64,000 nt of DNA, taken from Isoetes taiwanensis (taxonomy: Eukaryota > Streptophyta > Lycopodiopsida > Isoetales > Isoetaceae). The stretch covers positions 2,844,557 to 2,908,556 of the forward strand of contig JAJEKV010000023.1 in the NCBI GenBank assembly GCA_021234155.1, in the 5' to 3' direction. Below the pieces are notes generated by a model. It saw nothing but the letters and a program-made list of their open reading frames with translations. It ran no database searches and was not told the DNA's origin. Made by a program: the position numbers and the translations under genes. This document shows positions 33,020 to 43,924 of the stretch, piece by piece (position 1 is the first letter of the stretch; each line of letters starts with the position of its first letter).

Positions 33020-33332
33020 GAGGGAATCATAGATAGCAGTCCATACCTAGTCTTGATAGATACGTAGCTCTCACAACTTTGCCTCTCCTAGGCTGGCTGC
33101 CCTAATGAAGAATAAAGTCTTGAAGTCAAAGCCAAGGCCGCTTAACATGGCAAATCCGTGCAATCCGCACACTAAGGGGAGGAGGATCATATTTGACATA
33201 GACCTTAGTGGAAGTAACTGGCCGATGGGGGCAGAGGTCATGGATATTGGAAGGTATGACCTTATAGTAGGAATGGAGTTCCTAAAGCCGCCTAAAGCGA
33301 TGATTGATCATGAAAGAACGAGATCTCCATGA
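33020..33332 (+). pseudogene. Chromovirus aspartic protease, active site broken
   Basis: The region after gag reads SPYLVLIDT, then a TAG precisely where the catalytic DTG-S motif should continue. One base out of frame, SSHNFASPRLAALM follows. Losing one base in the active-site loop explains both. The C-terminal part has YDLIVGMEFLKPPKAMIDHE, the usual flap-distal strand. The enzyme would process Gag-Pol in the particle. Confidence 0.7.
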
Positions 33333-33479
33333 CGGCACGGACGGGAAAATGCATTCATAGTGAAAGGTAAGAAGGTAGCTTCTCCTATGCAGTGCATTTC
33401 TATGAAGCACCTAAGAAAAAGTATAATAAGAAATAAGGTGGATTATATTCTCAATTGAACCAAGTAAAGAGAAGGGAAG

Positions 33480-34507
33480 TAACCTAAGTGGGAATCAGTT
33501 GCCCAAGCCAGTAGCAAGGCTCATTAGGGAGTTCAATGATGTATTTTCAGATCAAATCCGGGGCTACCACCTTATAGGGGTGTAGAGTGTGAAATCACAC
33601 TAGCTCCGTGATGCTAAGCCTACCAAAGAAGGCACCTTATAGGATGAGCACCCCGAGTTGATTGAGCTCAAGAAGCAGCCTACAGAATTGCTTGACCTTG
33701 GATTTATTAGAGCAAGTGTGTCTCCCTTTGAGCACCCATACTCTTCGTGAAGAAGAAAGACGGAGTTTAAGAATGTGTATAGATTATCGCCACCAACAAG
33801 CGCACGATAAAGAATAAGTATACCGCCAAGGGCGATGATTTGATGGATGAGCTCCAAGGAGCCAAAGTTTTCTCTAAGATTGACTTGAGGTCGCTACCAC
33901 CAAATAAGGATAAAGGAAGAAGATATCCATAAGACCGCCTTAAACGCAGACGCACTTCGAAGTTTACGGTAATGCCCTTTGGCTTATCGAATGCCCCGGC
34001 AACTTTCATGCGTCTCATGAACGACATCTTCAGGGAGTTCTTAGATGAGTTTGTCATTGTTTTCTTCGACGACATTCTAGTCTACAACAAGTCCATTGAA
34101 GATCATTGTCAAGAATTGAGAAGAGTGTTGGAAAAGTTGAGACGGATCGGGTTGTATGGGAAGCTTCCAAATGCCACTTTGCTACCGAAAGAGTGGAGTA
34201 CTTGGGCCACGGATATCAGCGGAAGGAATCTCCATCGACCCCAAAGATTGAAGCAAAGAATCGATTGGCCAGCCCAAAGAATGTAGCTGAAGTGAGAAGC
34301 TTTCTAGGTCTGGCAGTATACTATAGGAAGTTCGTGAAGGACTTCGCTAAGTGGGCGTCCCCCTTGACGGACCTCACCAAGAGTGTTAAGGTGAAAGATT
34401 GGAGAATACATTGGCTAGAAAATGTTCAAGCTTCATTTGAAAAGCTTAAGGAAGCCTTAACAACAAAGACTCAAGCACTTCTCACGGATCCGCAAAGGAC
34501 AAGCTAA
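33480..34507 (+). pseudogene. Chromovirus reverse transcriptase, several frameshifts
   Basis: Start region PVARLIREFNDVFSDQI at about 33,505. The fingers are heavily damaged (33,600-33,960). Then, in one frame (33,972-34,135), [20 protein letters not shown], the catalytic FFDDILVYN and [15 protein letters not shown] appear. The thumb/connection follows in another frame from about 34,106, with [15 protein letters not shown] and VRSFLGLAVYYRKFVKDFA. Motif C keeps both aspartates. Motif A lies in the damaged part ([16 protein letters not shown] in mixed frames). Confidence 0.85.
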
Positions 34508-34990
34508 TAGCAATGGATGCAAGTAAGCTAGCAATAGGTGGAGTCCTTATGCAACAAGGAAGAGTAGTAGCCTATGATTCGAAGAAGTTGAACGACGTCG
34601 AGCAGCGTTACCCAACCCATGATCAGGAACTTCTAGCTATTGTGAGAGCTCTTCGTATTTGGAGGCATTATTTGCTTGGAAGGAAATTTCAGTTAGATAC
34701 TGATCACCAGAGCCTCCAATACATTTTTACCCAACCACTCCTCAATCTAAGGCAAAGGAGGTAGATGGAATTCCTCGAAGAGTATGATTTCGAGATTGCT
34801 TATAAGCCGGGGAAGCTGAATGTGGTTGCTGATGCTCTCTGTAGAAGACCCCTTGAGAAGAGAATACATTGTAATGCTATATCAATTCTTTCGAGTGGGT
34901 ATGGCAAGAAAATTGAGGAGACCTTGCCATCTGATGGTGATTTCAAGGAGGTATGGGCAAGCCTCTCTAAGGAGGCTAGAAACAGATAAG
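34508..34990 (+). pseudogene. Chromovirus RNase H
   Basis: RNase H removes RNA from the RNA/DNA hybrid. The catalytic acidic residues can be followed: Asp in MDASKLAIGGVLMQQ, Glu in THDQELLAIVRAL, Asp in LDTDHQSLQYIF and Asp in NVVADALCRRP. The frame is open except for a TAG at 34,762-34,764 where the family has Trp. It is among the best-kept parts of pol here. Confidence 0.85.
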
Positions 34991-35870
34991 GAGCGAAAGC
35001 CTTCAAACATTATAGGAAGGAAGGCAACCTGTTATACCATAAAGATAAGTTGTGTGTGCCCGAATCGTCAGGTGTAAGGAAGTTAATTCTTCATGACACA
35101 CACAACAGCCCAATAGCAGGGCATGCGGGGTTTATAAAGACCTACTTCAAGATTCGAAGTCGCTATTTCTGGCCGGAATGAAGAAGCAGATAGCCAGATA
35201 TATTCGAGAATGCCGCTTGTGCCGCCAGACCAAGGCAGAGCAACCGGATTCCGAGCCTTGGAATCTTTGGCGCGGCCAATGCAAAGTGGGAAGTGATAAG
35301 CATGGATTTTATTACAGGACTTCCTAGAACTCTACGAGGCAAGGATGCATTAATGGTTGTCGTAGACAAATTATCTAAGATGGCACACTTTGTGCCTTGC
35401 GTAACTACGCGACACCCCTTTAGATAACTGCCGCTTCTATTTGTTAAAGAGATTTTTAGACTCCACGCATGCCCCGAGATAATATCGCATTGTGGATTCC
35501 AAGTTCATGAGTGCATTCTCGGCAGGATCTTTTGCCATGATCCGCACTAAGCTTCGATGAGCACCCACCTACCATCCTCGCATGATGGATGGCCGACGGG
35601 GAGCGACGAATCGCACCATCGAAGATATGCTCAGAAGCTATGTGTGGAATAAGCAATCCAAGTGGGATGAGTACATCCACTTGGTAGAATTCGCCTACAA
35701 CAGCGCCAAGCAGGAGTCATCCCAGATGTCTCCCTTCATGATCAACTACGATCCCCGTGGTCAAAGTCGAAGTCTCCCAAACAGATGCTAGAGAGATATG
35801 CGCAGCTTAGTTGAAGAAGTAAGGGGGTACCTTCTCATGTTAAGAAGTCGGGAAAGAGTGTAGCCCACGC
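34991..35870 (+). pseudogene. Chromovirus integrase core, decayed
   Basis: The HHCC zinc region is traceable as HDTHNSPIAGHAGFIKTYFK, followed out of frame by [17 protein letters not shown]. The catalytic core has the first Asp in [15 protein letters not shown] and continues with [15 protein letters not shown]. At the second catalytic position the sequence reads IISHCGFQVHE, so the expected Asp is not visible. Later blocks shift frame (SYVWNKQSKWDEYIHLVEFAYN at 35,636-35,700). Multiple frame breaks make it non-functional. Confidence 0.8.
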
Positions 35871-35874
35871 GCAC

Positions 35875-36340
35875 GTGACCGTAAGGGAGTTCAAGGTGGG
35901 TGATAAGGTATGGTTGAAGATCAAGGTGAAGCAAGCTAAGCTTCAATTGGGAATTGTAAGAAGCTTGCCCCTAGGTGGGCGGTCCGCTCAAGATCTTGAG
36001 AAGGTGGACTCGTGCCTACAAGTTGGATCTCTACAAGACCCTCAAAGTCCACAAGGTCTGAGTTTATTGAAAAGGCACAACCCAAACCCTGAGGAGGTTT
36101 GATACTCCAACCTTGTTGGAAATGACAGAGGAGCAAGTCGACATTGTGCCTGAATTACTTCTTGATAAGTCATTCAAGAAGACTAGGAGGTCTCAGTTCC
36201 TCCAGTATCTGGTTAAGTGGAAACACTTGCCCGCGGAAGACGCGACATGGGTATTGAAGCAGGATTTGGAGAAACAATACCCAGAGTTCATGAAGGAGTT
36301 TGATGGGCGAGTCGTCTCTGACTTGGTCGACGCCGACTAG
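35875..36340 (+). pseudogene. Integrase C-terminal region with chromodomain
   Basis: The FKVGDKVWLK motif of the integrase C-terminal domain is at about 35,890. After a frameshift, a chromodomain occupies 36,170-36,330: SQFLQYLVKWKHLPAEDATW, then LEKQYPEF. Chromodomains in this family bind modified histone H3 tails and steer integration into heterochromatin. The chromodomain frame is intact from about 36,113 to the TAG at 36,338. Its presence defines the element as a chromovirus. Confidence 0.85.
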
Positions 36341-37215
36341 CCTGGAGGTTAGCTTATTATATTTCCTAGTTAGCCTTAGCTCTGGCAGATGTATTCTAGC
36401 TAGTGGAATGCATATGCCAGAATCTTGGAACGTGTAGGCGATGATGAGATACGCCTTTAAGGCATTCTCTAGGCCAACATGCACCAAGAGGTGCACATGA
36501 CCAATAGGGTCATGTGAGAGAGAGGAAGTGAGCATGGTGGGCGATGATGAGACATCTGTCGGATGCTCTCTATGCCACAATGCGGGGCTCGCACACCTGA
36601 CCATAGGGGGGTCATGGTGAAGTTTAAGTGATCATGCGCGATGATGGGATCATGAGACGTTCCCTAGCTTGAAACCCTCAGGGCATGATGCACTGGGGTG
36701 TACTCGATCTGGGCGATCATGTACAAGGTAGCACTTGATCATGGGCAATGATAGGAGCATCTTAAATGTTCCTTAAGCTCAAATCCGAAAGGGCCATGAT
36801 CGAGTGCAAGGTAGTAGGGTAACCTTGAGCTAGTAGTTCGGCTCAAGGAGGTAGGTAAGGGGGGTGGTCCCCTAAAACCACAAATTTATTAACTAAACTA
36901 ACGTAATGTGCTACTGTGTGTGCAAGTGAAAAGCTTAGCATCGAGGAGGGGCGCATTACGAGAAGATGGGGGAACCATAATTTAGATTTAAATTATGAAT
37001 CCTAACAACTCTTATAGTAATGTTTTGATTATTATAGGGAGTAACCTTGTTAAGGCTATATAATTTTGTATAAGTACAAATATAGCCTAAATTTTGACAA
37101 TAAACTGTTTAATATGAAGTTGATCGTTAAATTAAATTAAAGTTGTATAGTTATGTTGTTTTGCAGGGATAGTATAGGTTCGTCACCTTAGCGCAATGCT
37201 GAGGACAAAAGATTG
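36341..37215. repeat. Degenerate tandem repeats between pol and the PPT
   Basis: Units of roughly 100-110 bp share a word like gggcgatgatgagacatc. Copies of that word occur near 36,431, 36,540, 36,635 and 36,742, each followed by ctct/cct and catgatc words. No ORF. From about 36,860 to 37,160 the sequence becomes AT-rich. Confidence 0.6.
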
Positions 37216-37219
37216 TCCT

Positions 37220-37227
37220 AGGGGAAA
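37220..37227 (+). promoter_or_regulatory. Polypurine tract of the chromovirus
   Basis: aggggaaa lies directly before the TGTGACG start of the 3' LTR, the expected primer for plus-strand DNA synthesis. Confidence 0.75.
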
Positions 37228-38877
37228 TGTGACGCCCAAGGAATATATGCCATAGATAATTATATTCCTGGACCCGTCACTATACAAGTCTACCTTTGTA
37301 GCCTTGTATACCTTAGAAAGTGGTAAGGGGTGCACATCTAAGTTAAATGCTTAACTTAGATAACCTTAGGATAAGGCCCATTTCCACATGGCCTTATCCT
37401 ATTGGGCAAACCGCCACATGGCCCTACTCCATTGGTGCCACGTGGCATCCCATGTGGACCCTATCTTATATTAGCACAAACCCTAACTCTAGACCTCTTT
37501 TCCCACCCCAAAGACTTGAACACTCATCTTTCCACGCCAAACCCCGTTTTCAAGCAGCATCGCTCGTCAGTAGCATAGCCTGGTGTAGCAGCCCCCGAAG
37601 TGTGTGCACAATCTTGGAGGGAGCACGGCTTCGACCACGTCAAGGAGCATGGAGACGCCAGGACTAGGAGGGAGTGCTTCTGGAGCAGGTAGGTGGAGTA
37701 GAGTTCATAGTAGTTCATCTGGAAGTTAGCGCCCGGATGGGTCTCAGAGCATTGTATCTAGAGTAGAGCCATCCTAGAACCCTTGTTGAACATCTTGAAC
37801 CCTAATCAAGGAACCCTAACTGTAAGTTAGATATGTATAATTAGGTTAAGATGTTCTTATGATGTTACCATGATATGATGAGATGTGATGATGGTTGATC
37901 ATGTTTGCTCCTCTCGCATTGGGAAGGGGGGTAGAGACCTAGTAGCCTTACTTAGTAATGCTCCTAGCTAGACCCTTTAGTTCCTATTATATTGCGGCCT
38001 GTGCATAGGAACCTGCCGAGCTATGGGAGCTAGGATGTGACTCAGCACTACATAACGGGGCTAGAGGCAAGACGGAGGGAAGATCCCTGCTGAGCGTGGC
38101 TACTGGGGATCCCATAGTGGGCTAGGCTTATGGTCGGTCACTTCGTGTGGGCCGGGCATGGGTCCGACACCTCCTGGGGCAATGGTGTTGCCCTGCCTCT
38201 CAAGAGTTGCAAGTGTTGGGTTGGCTATTGTTTTGGGAGGTTAAGTCGGGGACGAATCGTGTGTCGCCACGATTCTCTAGCCGCCCGTGGAACCTTTAGA
38301 CCCCGGGAAGGGGAGATGCAACCCTTCCTGCCTCTACGGACCAGGGAGATGCAACCTGGAGTAATCCCGATGGGTGATACTGTGGGATTGCGTGTCCGGA
38401 AGGCTAGAGTCATGCCAGAGCCCGATCTAGCTCATTCTGCAAAGTATGCACAGGAGGGGCGGATGGAGTGGTCAACCCTAGCCATTGTCTATAGCCAGCC
38501 CCGCCATTGTTATGACTCGGTCTGCTCTATCTTGAGGCCTAGCCGGTCAGTCATCCTCCTTACGAGTCAGAGCCACGGGTAGAAGCTCTTATGTTTTGTG
38601 GTATATGATTATCTTCCTTGCAGTTATGGATATGTGGATGAGCTACCCTTCGAGGTAGTATGATGTATTGATATTGCTAGTTCTGACGATGTTTATACTT
38701 CCGCTGTGATAGGAGACCATAGGGGAAGGGCGCGCAAGACACCTTCGTGTCCCCTTCCCGCACTACGGTGATCCCAGAGTGGGGGATAGACGGAGGGCCC
38801 GTGCGGTCGAGGATCGGATGGGGGATTTCCTACGGAGTGTACGGCTGGGAGCCGTATATTTAGTAGGGAGCGTCACA
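37228..38877 (+). repeat. 3' LTR of the chromovirus
   Basis: It starts TGTGACG and ends CGTCACA, perfect 7-bp inverted termini, and matches the 5' LTR throughout. It is followed at once by the right target duplication TGACC (38,878-38,882). Differences from the 5' LTR are mostly single-base changes and indels of a few bases, for example at 37,500-37,560 and 38,160. Confidence 0.9.
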
Positions 38878-39330
38878 TGACCCAACTAGGCAAAAACACT
38901 CGTCTATGCATAAGAAGAACACCGTAAATACGTCTTCCAAATTATCTCTTTTTTATCATCGGTTAGAGATGAGCAACTATAAGCTTTAGTGATCTTCTCC
39001 TGAGCACAACGGAGAAGTCACGATCGTAGATGTGTGCACCTTGGAAAATACACAAACGCGCCGCCTTTGCCGATAGATAGACCACAAAATCCAACTAGAA
39101 GCAAGATGAAATGCCCGCCACGCAAGTTAGGGCCAAACAGGGGATAAAGAGCTAGTAGGATCTCCTCGCTAGTGAGAGACACACCAAAAAGAGTGAACAA
39201 CCACGCCCAAGCAAGTGTAGATGATCACACAAGAAGAAGCAAAGTTCAATAGTTTCAACACGCTGGTCAGCAGAGAGGGCAACAATATGAGACTCTAGGG
39301 TTCATCTTGTGAACCAAGACATTCACTCGA
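38878..39330 (-). pseudogene. L1 LINE zf-RVT end, other side of the chromovirus insertion
   Basis: Minus-strand reading in shifting frames gives RVETIELCFFLC, then LFTLFGVSLTSEEILLALYP and WRAFHLASSWILWSIYRQR. These parallel the zf-RVT region of the L1 at 41,800-42,300 (LHSLFGVSLDSQHFLLGIYP). This is the ORF2 C-terminus of the LINE whose poly(A) end lies at 24,327, now split by 14.5 kb. The 5' truncation point is around 39,330. Confidence 0.65.
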
Positions 39331-40700
39331 ACACATCTATGGAGAATTTGCCATCGCAGCGCCGGCTGTAAAATTGCATTTTAAGTATACTCAGATGGCT
39401 TTACAACCTTGAAAATGCATCATTTGTGAGGTGAGTCAACGAGCTTTTGTACTGAATCTATCCACTAGCTAAAGTTCATCACCGACCTAACTCATCTGTG
39501 ACATTGCAAGTCCTTTGGTTTCATGCATTCCTGCAGTGAAAAACGAGCTGAAGAATTTCATAGAAAGTACATGCATTATGTTCCCAGACTTCTAGCTGTT
39601 TCCCAAAAGCTGTTGTGGAAGTATAACTTGCTGCCATGGGCACTTGAAAACTAGGCTTTTAGCAAAATATGAGCTCCATGTGCAAATCTCCTGCACCTAC
39701 AGGCATTGCAACTTTTCTTAAGATAAGAACCAATATGCATGAATTAGATTAGCTACTTCTAAACAACCCATACTCCAGCCAGCAATCCACACTCTACCTT
39801 GTTCGTACAGCATTTTTGTAGCGCGCATGTCTCTTTTATAAGTATTTTGCAAGCAACATTGTATGTTCGATAATATTTCTCGTCATACATGCTCTGACTA
39901 ATGCCCATAGCTTCAAGAGTAGCCCATGGCATTCATGAACACTCCATATAGTTCATTTTCTATGCCTCTAACATTAAAATATTGTCGACTCCTAACTCAA
40001 ACACTTCATGGCCAGAAAAAAGTACGTTGGTGTGGAGCAAATTAAAGTAATCTACAGAAACATGCTTACAATTTCTTGCTGTTTGCCACGATAACACTCT
40101 ATTTTTGAGGTTGCATCCATAATCGCTTTATCAAGCTCACATACTTCAACTAAATGGCTTACGCCATTGTTTACACTTTGAAAAAAACCCATAGCTCATA
40201 TCATTGCAAGCTTGCATAAAATTTGACATCAGATGGCATTATGTGCCCTTACCTTAGACTTGTGAACTGTATGTTCTATACATTATTGTCGTGCTCAGCA
40301 TATTAACTTGGCGCCTGTAGCAGCAGTATCCACTTCAACCACACTGTGAACCTGAGGTGTTTGAGTCAATCAATCCTCCAGAAGATCAACTTGCCTGTGA
40401 AGTGACTCCAACAAGATGTATTGAACAGTTAATTCATACCTTGAAAAACACATTAGTAGGACGAATACTCACATATCAAAAGAGCTTGAGAGAATGGTCA
40501 ATCCTGCCAATGCCTCAAGTTTGTGCTGCATAAAACGTGTGCATCAGTTGTTGCTAAAAAATGTTGTTGCCTAACAATGTAATTTTAGCTTATGCTCTAC
40601 CCACATTTTGTAGCAGGAACTGGCACAGCAAAACACTACTCCCAGAATTGTAAAGCTAATGTTGTGTCAAGGAAAGGTAAATTTCAACAATAAAGATCTT
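39331..40700. other. AT-rich non-coding stretch
   Basis: No credible ORF, terminal repeat or domain. It could be intronic DNA of the candidate gene at 40,719-41,420. Confidence 0.4.
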
Positions 40701-40718
40701 ATATAAGCCAAGTGAAGA

Positions 40719-41415
40719 ATGTACATAAATGACAGAACTCCAAATGTTGCCCAACTGGCTGCGCCAAGAATGGAGATTCATGATGAGGGCTTGAAAACTA
40801 TGGTGAATAATCTGGGGGAAACAGATAGACATAGATATGCTCGTCTTTTGGATAATTGTAAGGAAAGGAAGTGCATGATCGGATTAATAAAGTTGGATTG
40901 AATATGGACTTGTTGGGCACGTTCCAAGTTTATGTTCCAAGTATGTTCCAAGTATATCTACGACTGCCTAAACCTAAGCCTATTGTTGCTGGTAATCCCC
41001 TCGTCACCCAAGAGAATAGAAGCATCTGCCGAAGTAATAGAAGGGCCGACGATCCCTCTAGATCTCCATCTCCATCCATGGTCGGGAGGTCGCTCTTGCG
41101 TAATGCAAAGCTTGAATATATACTGAGAAGTTAGGAATGTTTTGAAGCAGGTAAAATATTATAGTCTTTGATGGCATTGCATTCATACCAACTTGCTTTT
41201 TCCTTTTACTGCAGCATCTAAATCAGAGCATAGATATTGATTCCGTTGTTTTGGAAGTTCAAGATATCGTTGTGAGTTTTTTCGCAAATTGAATCAGCAT
41301 TTATTGGATTCCTAAATTATGATAACCTTGTGTGTTTATTAGGAGCGCATTACAAGAATCAATCCAAAGCTAAGATTGCTGTCTGTGGCATTCTATGCTC
41401 GTCATTTTTCAGAGG
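40719..41415 (+). pseudogene. Candidate host-gene exons, unidentified
   Basis: An open block at 40,719-40,900 reads NVAQLAAPRMEIHDEGLKTM and LGETDRHRYARLLDNCKERK. Two further blocks have clean borders. One is 41,215-41,270, with acceptor ctgcag before HLNQSIDIDSVVLEVQDIV and a GTGAGT donor. The other is 41,341-41,413, with acceptor ttattag, then ERITRINPKLRLLSVAFYAR and a GTAAAT donor; the two join in phase. Protein-like composition and phase agreement favour real exons, but I do not recognise the gene, and no start or end is seen. Confidence 0.38.
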
Positions 41416-41659
41416 TAAATTAGCCTTACTTTATTGTATCTGGTTGGAATCATTGTGTAAACATCATCTTTTGCACTTGTTTACTTGGCCATATTGAAGA
41501 GATTGGCTGGAAACATGTTGCCATCTTAGAAGATGAACTCTTATGCCCACAATTTCAGTTATTGTAAGACTATTTAACATAGTTTGAGAAAGCACTACAT
41601 TTGATGTGTGTCAAATGTAACATATTGAACCCATTTCCAGTGCAGTAAGTTATATTGGA

Positions 41660-43350
41660 AATGTTGTCTTTTGTTTTTTGAAGAACGTGTTTTACTTCAT
41701 ATTATACACTCAAAATATTACAAAGTACTTCCAGAAGTAAGAAATGTCCCTGAAGCATCAATCACTTTTAGATGATCACTCCATATTGGAATTTTAATAA
41801 TGATCAAAGCCAATTGGAGATCCAAAGCAATTATACAACCTCTTACGAATTTCTTGAAGCACCACCTGAGAAGAAATACGCTTATCATAAAAGACCTTTC
41901 TTCGCCTTCGCTTCCATACACTCCATATTAGCCAAGACTTTGCCATGTGAAATGCAATCCTTTTAGAAGCCGTCCACTGGTTTGGATAAATACCCAAAAG
42001 AAAGTGCTGACTATCCAAAGATACTCCAAAAAGAGAATGCAGCCAGGACCTAAGACTACTCAGCTCTGCACACAAATATAAACAGTGCTCCAATGTTTCA
42101 ATGCACCGCTCACACATTGGGCAAAGTGGGCTTACTCCCGGCTTAAAGCGATGAACCATCTCATTAACTCTCAAAGAGCGATGAATCACCTGCCAAAGTA
42201 GAACATTTACCTTTGGAGGATTATATTTAGACCAAACAAGGTTCCAGATGGATTGCCATTGAGAAGGCAAAGTTTGTAAGTGCCATTTTCGAGAAGGTGA
42301 TAAAGTACTTGAAGAGGTAATCAATCTGTAGCATGAACTTACTAGCTTCTTGCCTTCTTTAATACCTTGAACAAAGTTCCAGCATCTCTTGTTACCACCT
42401 TCTTAATTAGAGGAAGAGCACTTGCTACATAAGCCCATATACTGATATCCTTATCCAACAACCCATAGGTCTCCTGAAACCATTGCCAAGGAGCAATGTC
42501 AATACCAAAATACCACTGTTCAATAGAAATAATACCTGCTCTCCTCCACCTCGCTTGGGAATGCACATGCATAAATTCTACAACTGGGTGTAGTTGTCCA
42601 TGAGTATACAAAGGCAACCACAGAAAGGGGGAAGATGCCTGGAGACAAGCTTCCCAATCAAATGTAATCACATGCTGGACTACCTTCCAGGCCCAAAGCA
42701 AGCCTTTCAGTACTGGAGAGGCATGTGAATAAGCTTTCAATGGATATAACAATGCCCAAGGGAGCTCAATTCTCACACCTCGCTTATGAAAAACCACACA
42801 CTTCTTTACTGATTGTTTAAGTAACTTCATACCTGGTGATGCACAATCATCTTTCAACAAACTGAACAATAGCTTAGAAGCTAAGACCTTGCCCTGTAAA
42901 GAAAGATCCAACATACCAAGTCCTCCTTGTTGTTTAAACAACATACATCTCTTCCATGCCACCTTCACAGTGCCTCCTTGATCGGTACACCAGACAAAAT
43001 CTCTTACAATCTTTTTTATCTCTGCAAACTTAGAAGCTGGAGCCAATAGAACCGAAACCAAATAAATATGCGTATTGTTCAATACTGACTTAGCTACTTG
43101 AATTCTACCTGCCAAGGATAACTTTGAACCTCTCCACCAAATCAGTTGCCTTTGTAAATTTAAGATAATTTCATCCCATGCTTCATTCATGTCAATATCT
43201 AGACCAAAGGGGACTCCTAGAAGCTTTGTCTTTGCAGATGGTACAATAACCTTCCAGGCATACTCATATAAAAAATGCGGAACTGCTTCCTTCCCCACCC
43301 ATAAAGCACTACACTTAGCCTAATTAAGGAGACAACCAGATGCAATTGAA
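41660..43350 (-). mobile_element. 5'-truncated L1 LINE (RT thumb, zf-RVT)
   Basis: On the minus strand the element begins inside the RT (SIASGCLLN, then CSALWVGKEAVPHF) and runs through the C-terminal RT region to the zf-RVT domain. The degenerate A-rich tail is near 41,668-41,680 (T-rich on the plus strand). The 5' end is fused to an FCP1-like domain near 43,350. No target duplication was found by eye. Confidence 0.8.
41794..43319 (-). pseudogene. L1 ORF2 C-terminal region
   Basis: The frame from 43,298 to 42,342 carries LLGVPFGLDIDMNEAWDEI, LSLAGRIQVAKSVLNNTHIY and KVAWKRCMLFKQQGGLGMLD, standard for the region after L1 RT motif C. A stop and frameshift near 42,330 lead to the zf-RVT domain (42,324-41,794). 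It has NPPKVNVLLWQVIHRSLRVN and CPMCERCIETLEHCLYLC with the Cys/His spacing of the family. The active-site motifs A-C are absent because the copy is 5'-truncated. A TAA after GCLLN (43,318-43,320) is another lesion. Confidence 0.85.
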
Positions 43351-43915
43351 AATATATTTGGACATATCATTGTGTTCGGCTGGTTGGCAGAACCCTTATA
43401 TCTGCTATCATCTATCAACAATGTGTTTGTCACCTGGTATCTCCAAAATTTCTGGTACACTTTGGACAGATCCTTAAGGAAAATTGGCTTATTAACCACT
43501 TTTAATTTTATGTTGGTGCAATCATCCTGATTCCAAATAAAAAGAAATCTGCCCTTATATTCCTGCAGCAACTTTCTCATCAACAAGTCAACATTACTCT
43601 TAGCCATGCTGGACCACAATGCAATCTCAAATTTTGAAAAACACCATTCTAAGAACTCCTGTAATCTAGGCCTGGAAACTACTAACTTTTGATGGTTCAA
43701 TTTCTGGAGGGTCACTTCTGGCTCGGCTGATGCAGGGATCCTCTCTTTCAAGTCATAAAACTTGCCTAAAACCCCATTAAAATCCAGAACAAGGAGAATT
43801 TCAGTTAACCTCTTGGTTTTTCTTGGTTGAGGTTGTATTGGACTCGTTGAGCGATCCGCATCTTGTCCGAGATCCCGGGTTTCTTTGTCAACTTCATCAC
43901 TGCATCCGCATTTGG
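43351..43915 (-). pseudogene. FCP1/NIF-like HAD phosphatase domain fragment
   Basis: FCP1-like HAD phosphatases act on phospho-Ser/Thr, for example in the RNA polymerase II CTD. The minus-strand frame opens after a TGA near 43,915. It shows LLVLDFNGVLGKFYDL in place of the DxDxT/V motif (Asp-Phe-Asn, so the second catalytic Asp is replaced by Asn). It continues RPRLQEFLEWCFSKFEIALW, FIWNQDDCTNIKLK, KPIFLKDLSKVYQKFW and TLLIDDSRYK, with the late DD pair. After PNTMICPN it changes directly into L1 RT sequence. In plants such domains occur in proteins of unknown function that are often repeated in genomes. Confidence 0.65.
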
Positions 43916-43924
43916 CTCATGTTT

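Larger units (their letters stand above)
24420..38877 (+). mobile_element. Chromovirus (Ty3/gypsy LTR retrotransposon) carrying a histone H3-like gene
   Basis: About 14.5 kb, bounded by LTRs with TGTGACG and CGTCACA ends and a TGACC target duplication. In order: 5' LTR, initiator-Met PBS, a 5.6-kb leader with accessory sequences, gag, protease, RT, RNase H, integrase, chromodomain, a tandem-repeat region, PPT and 3' LTR. The pol order and chromodomain place it in the chromovirus branch. The size is well above the 5-8 kb common for chromoviruses, mostly because of the leader, which holds an H3-like gene, three spaced dyads, a second unknown ORF and a LINE fragment. Every coding region has stops or frameshifts, so this copy is dead. 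The LTRs still look alike over nearly their full length. Confidence 0.92.
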
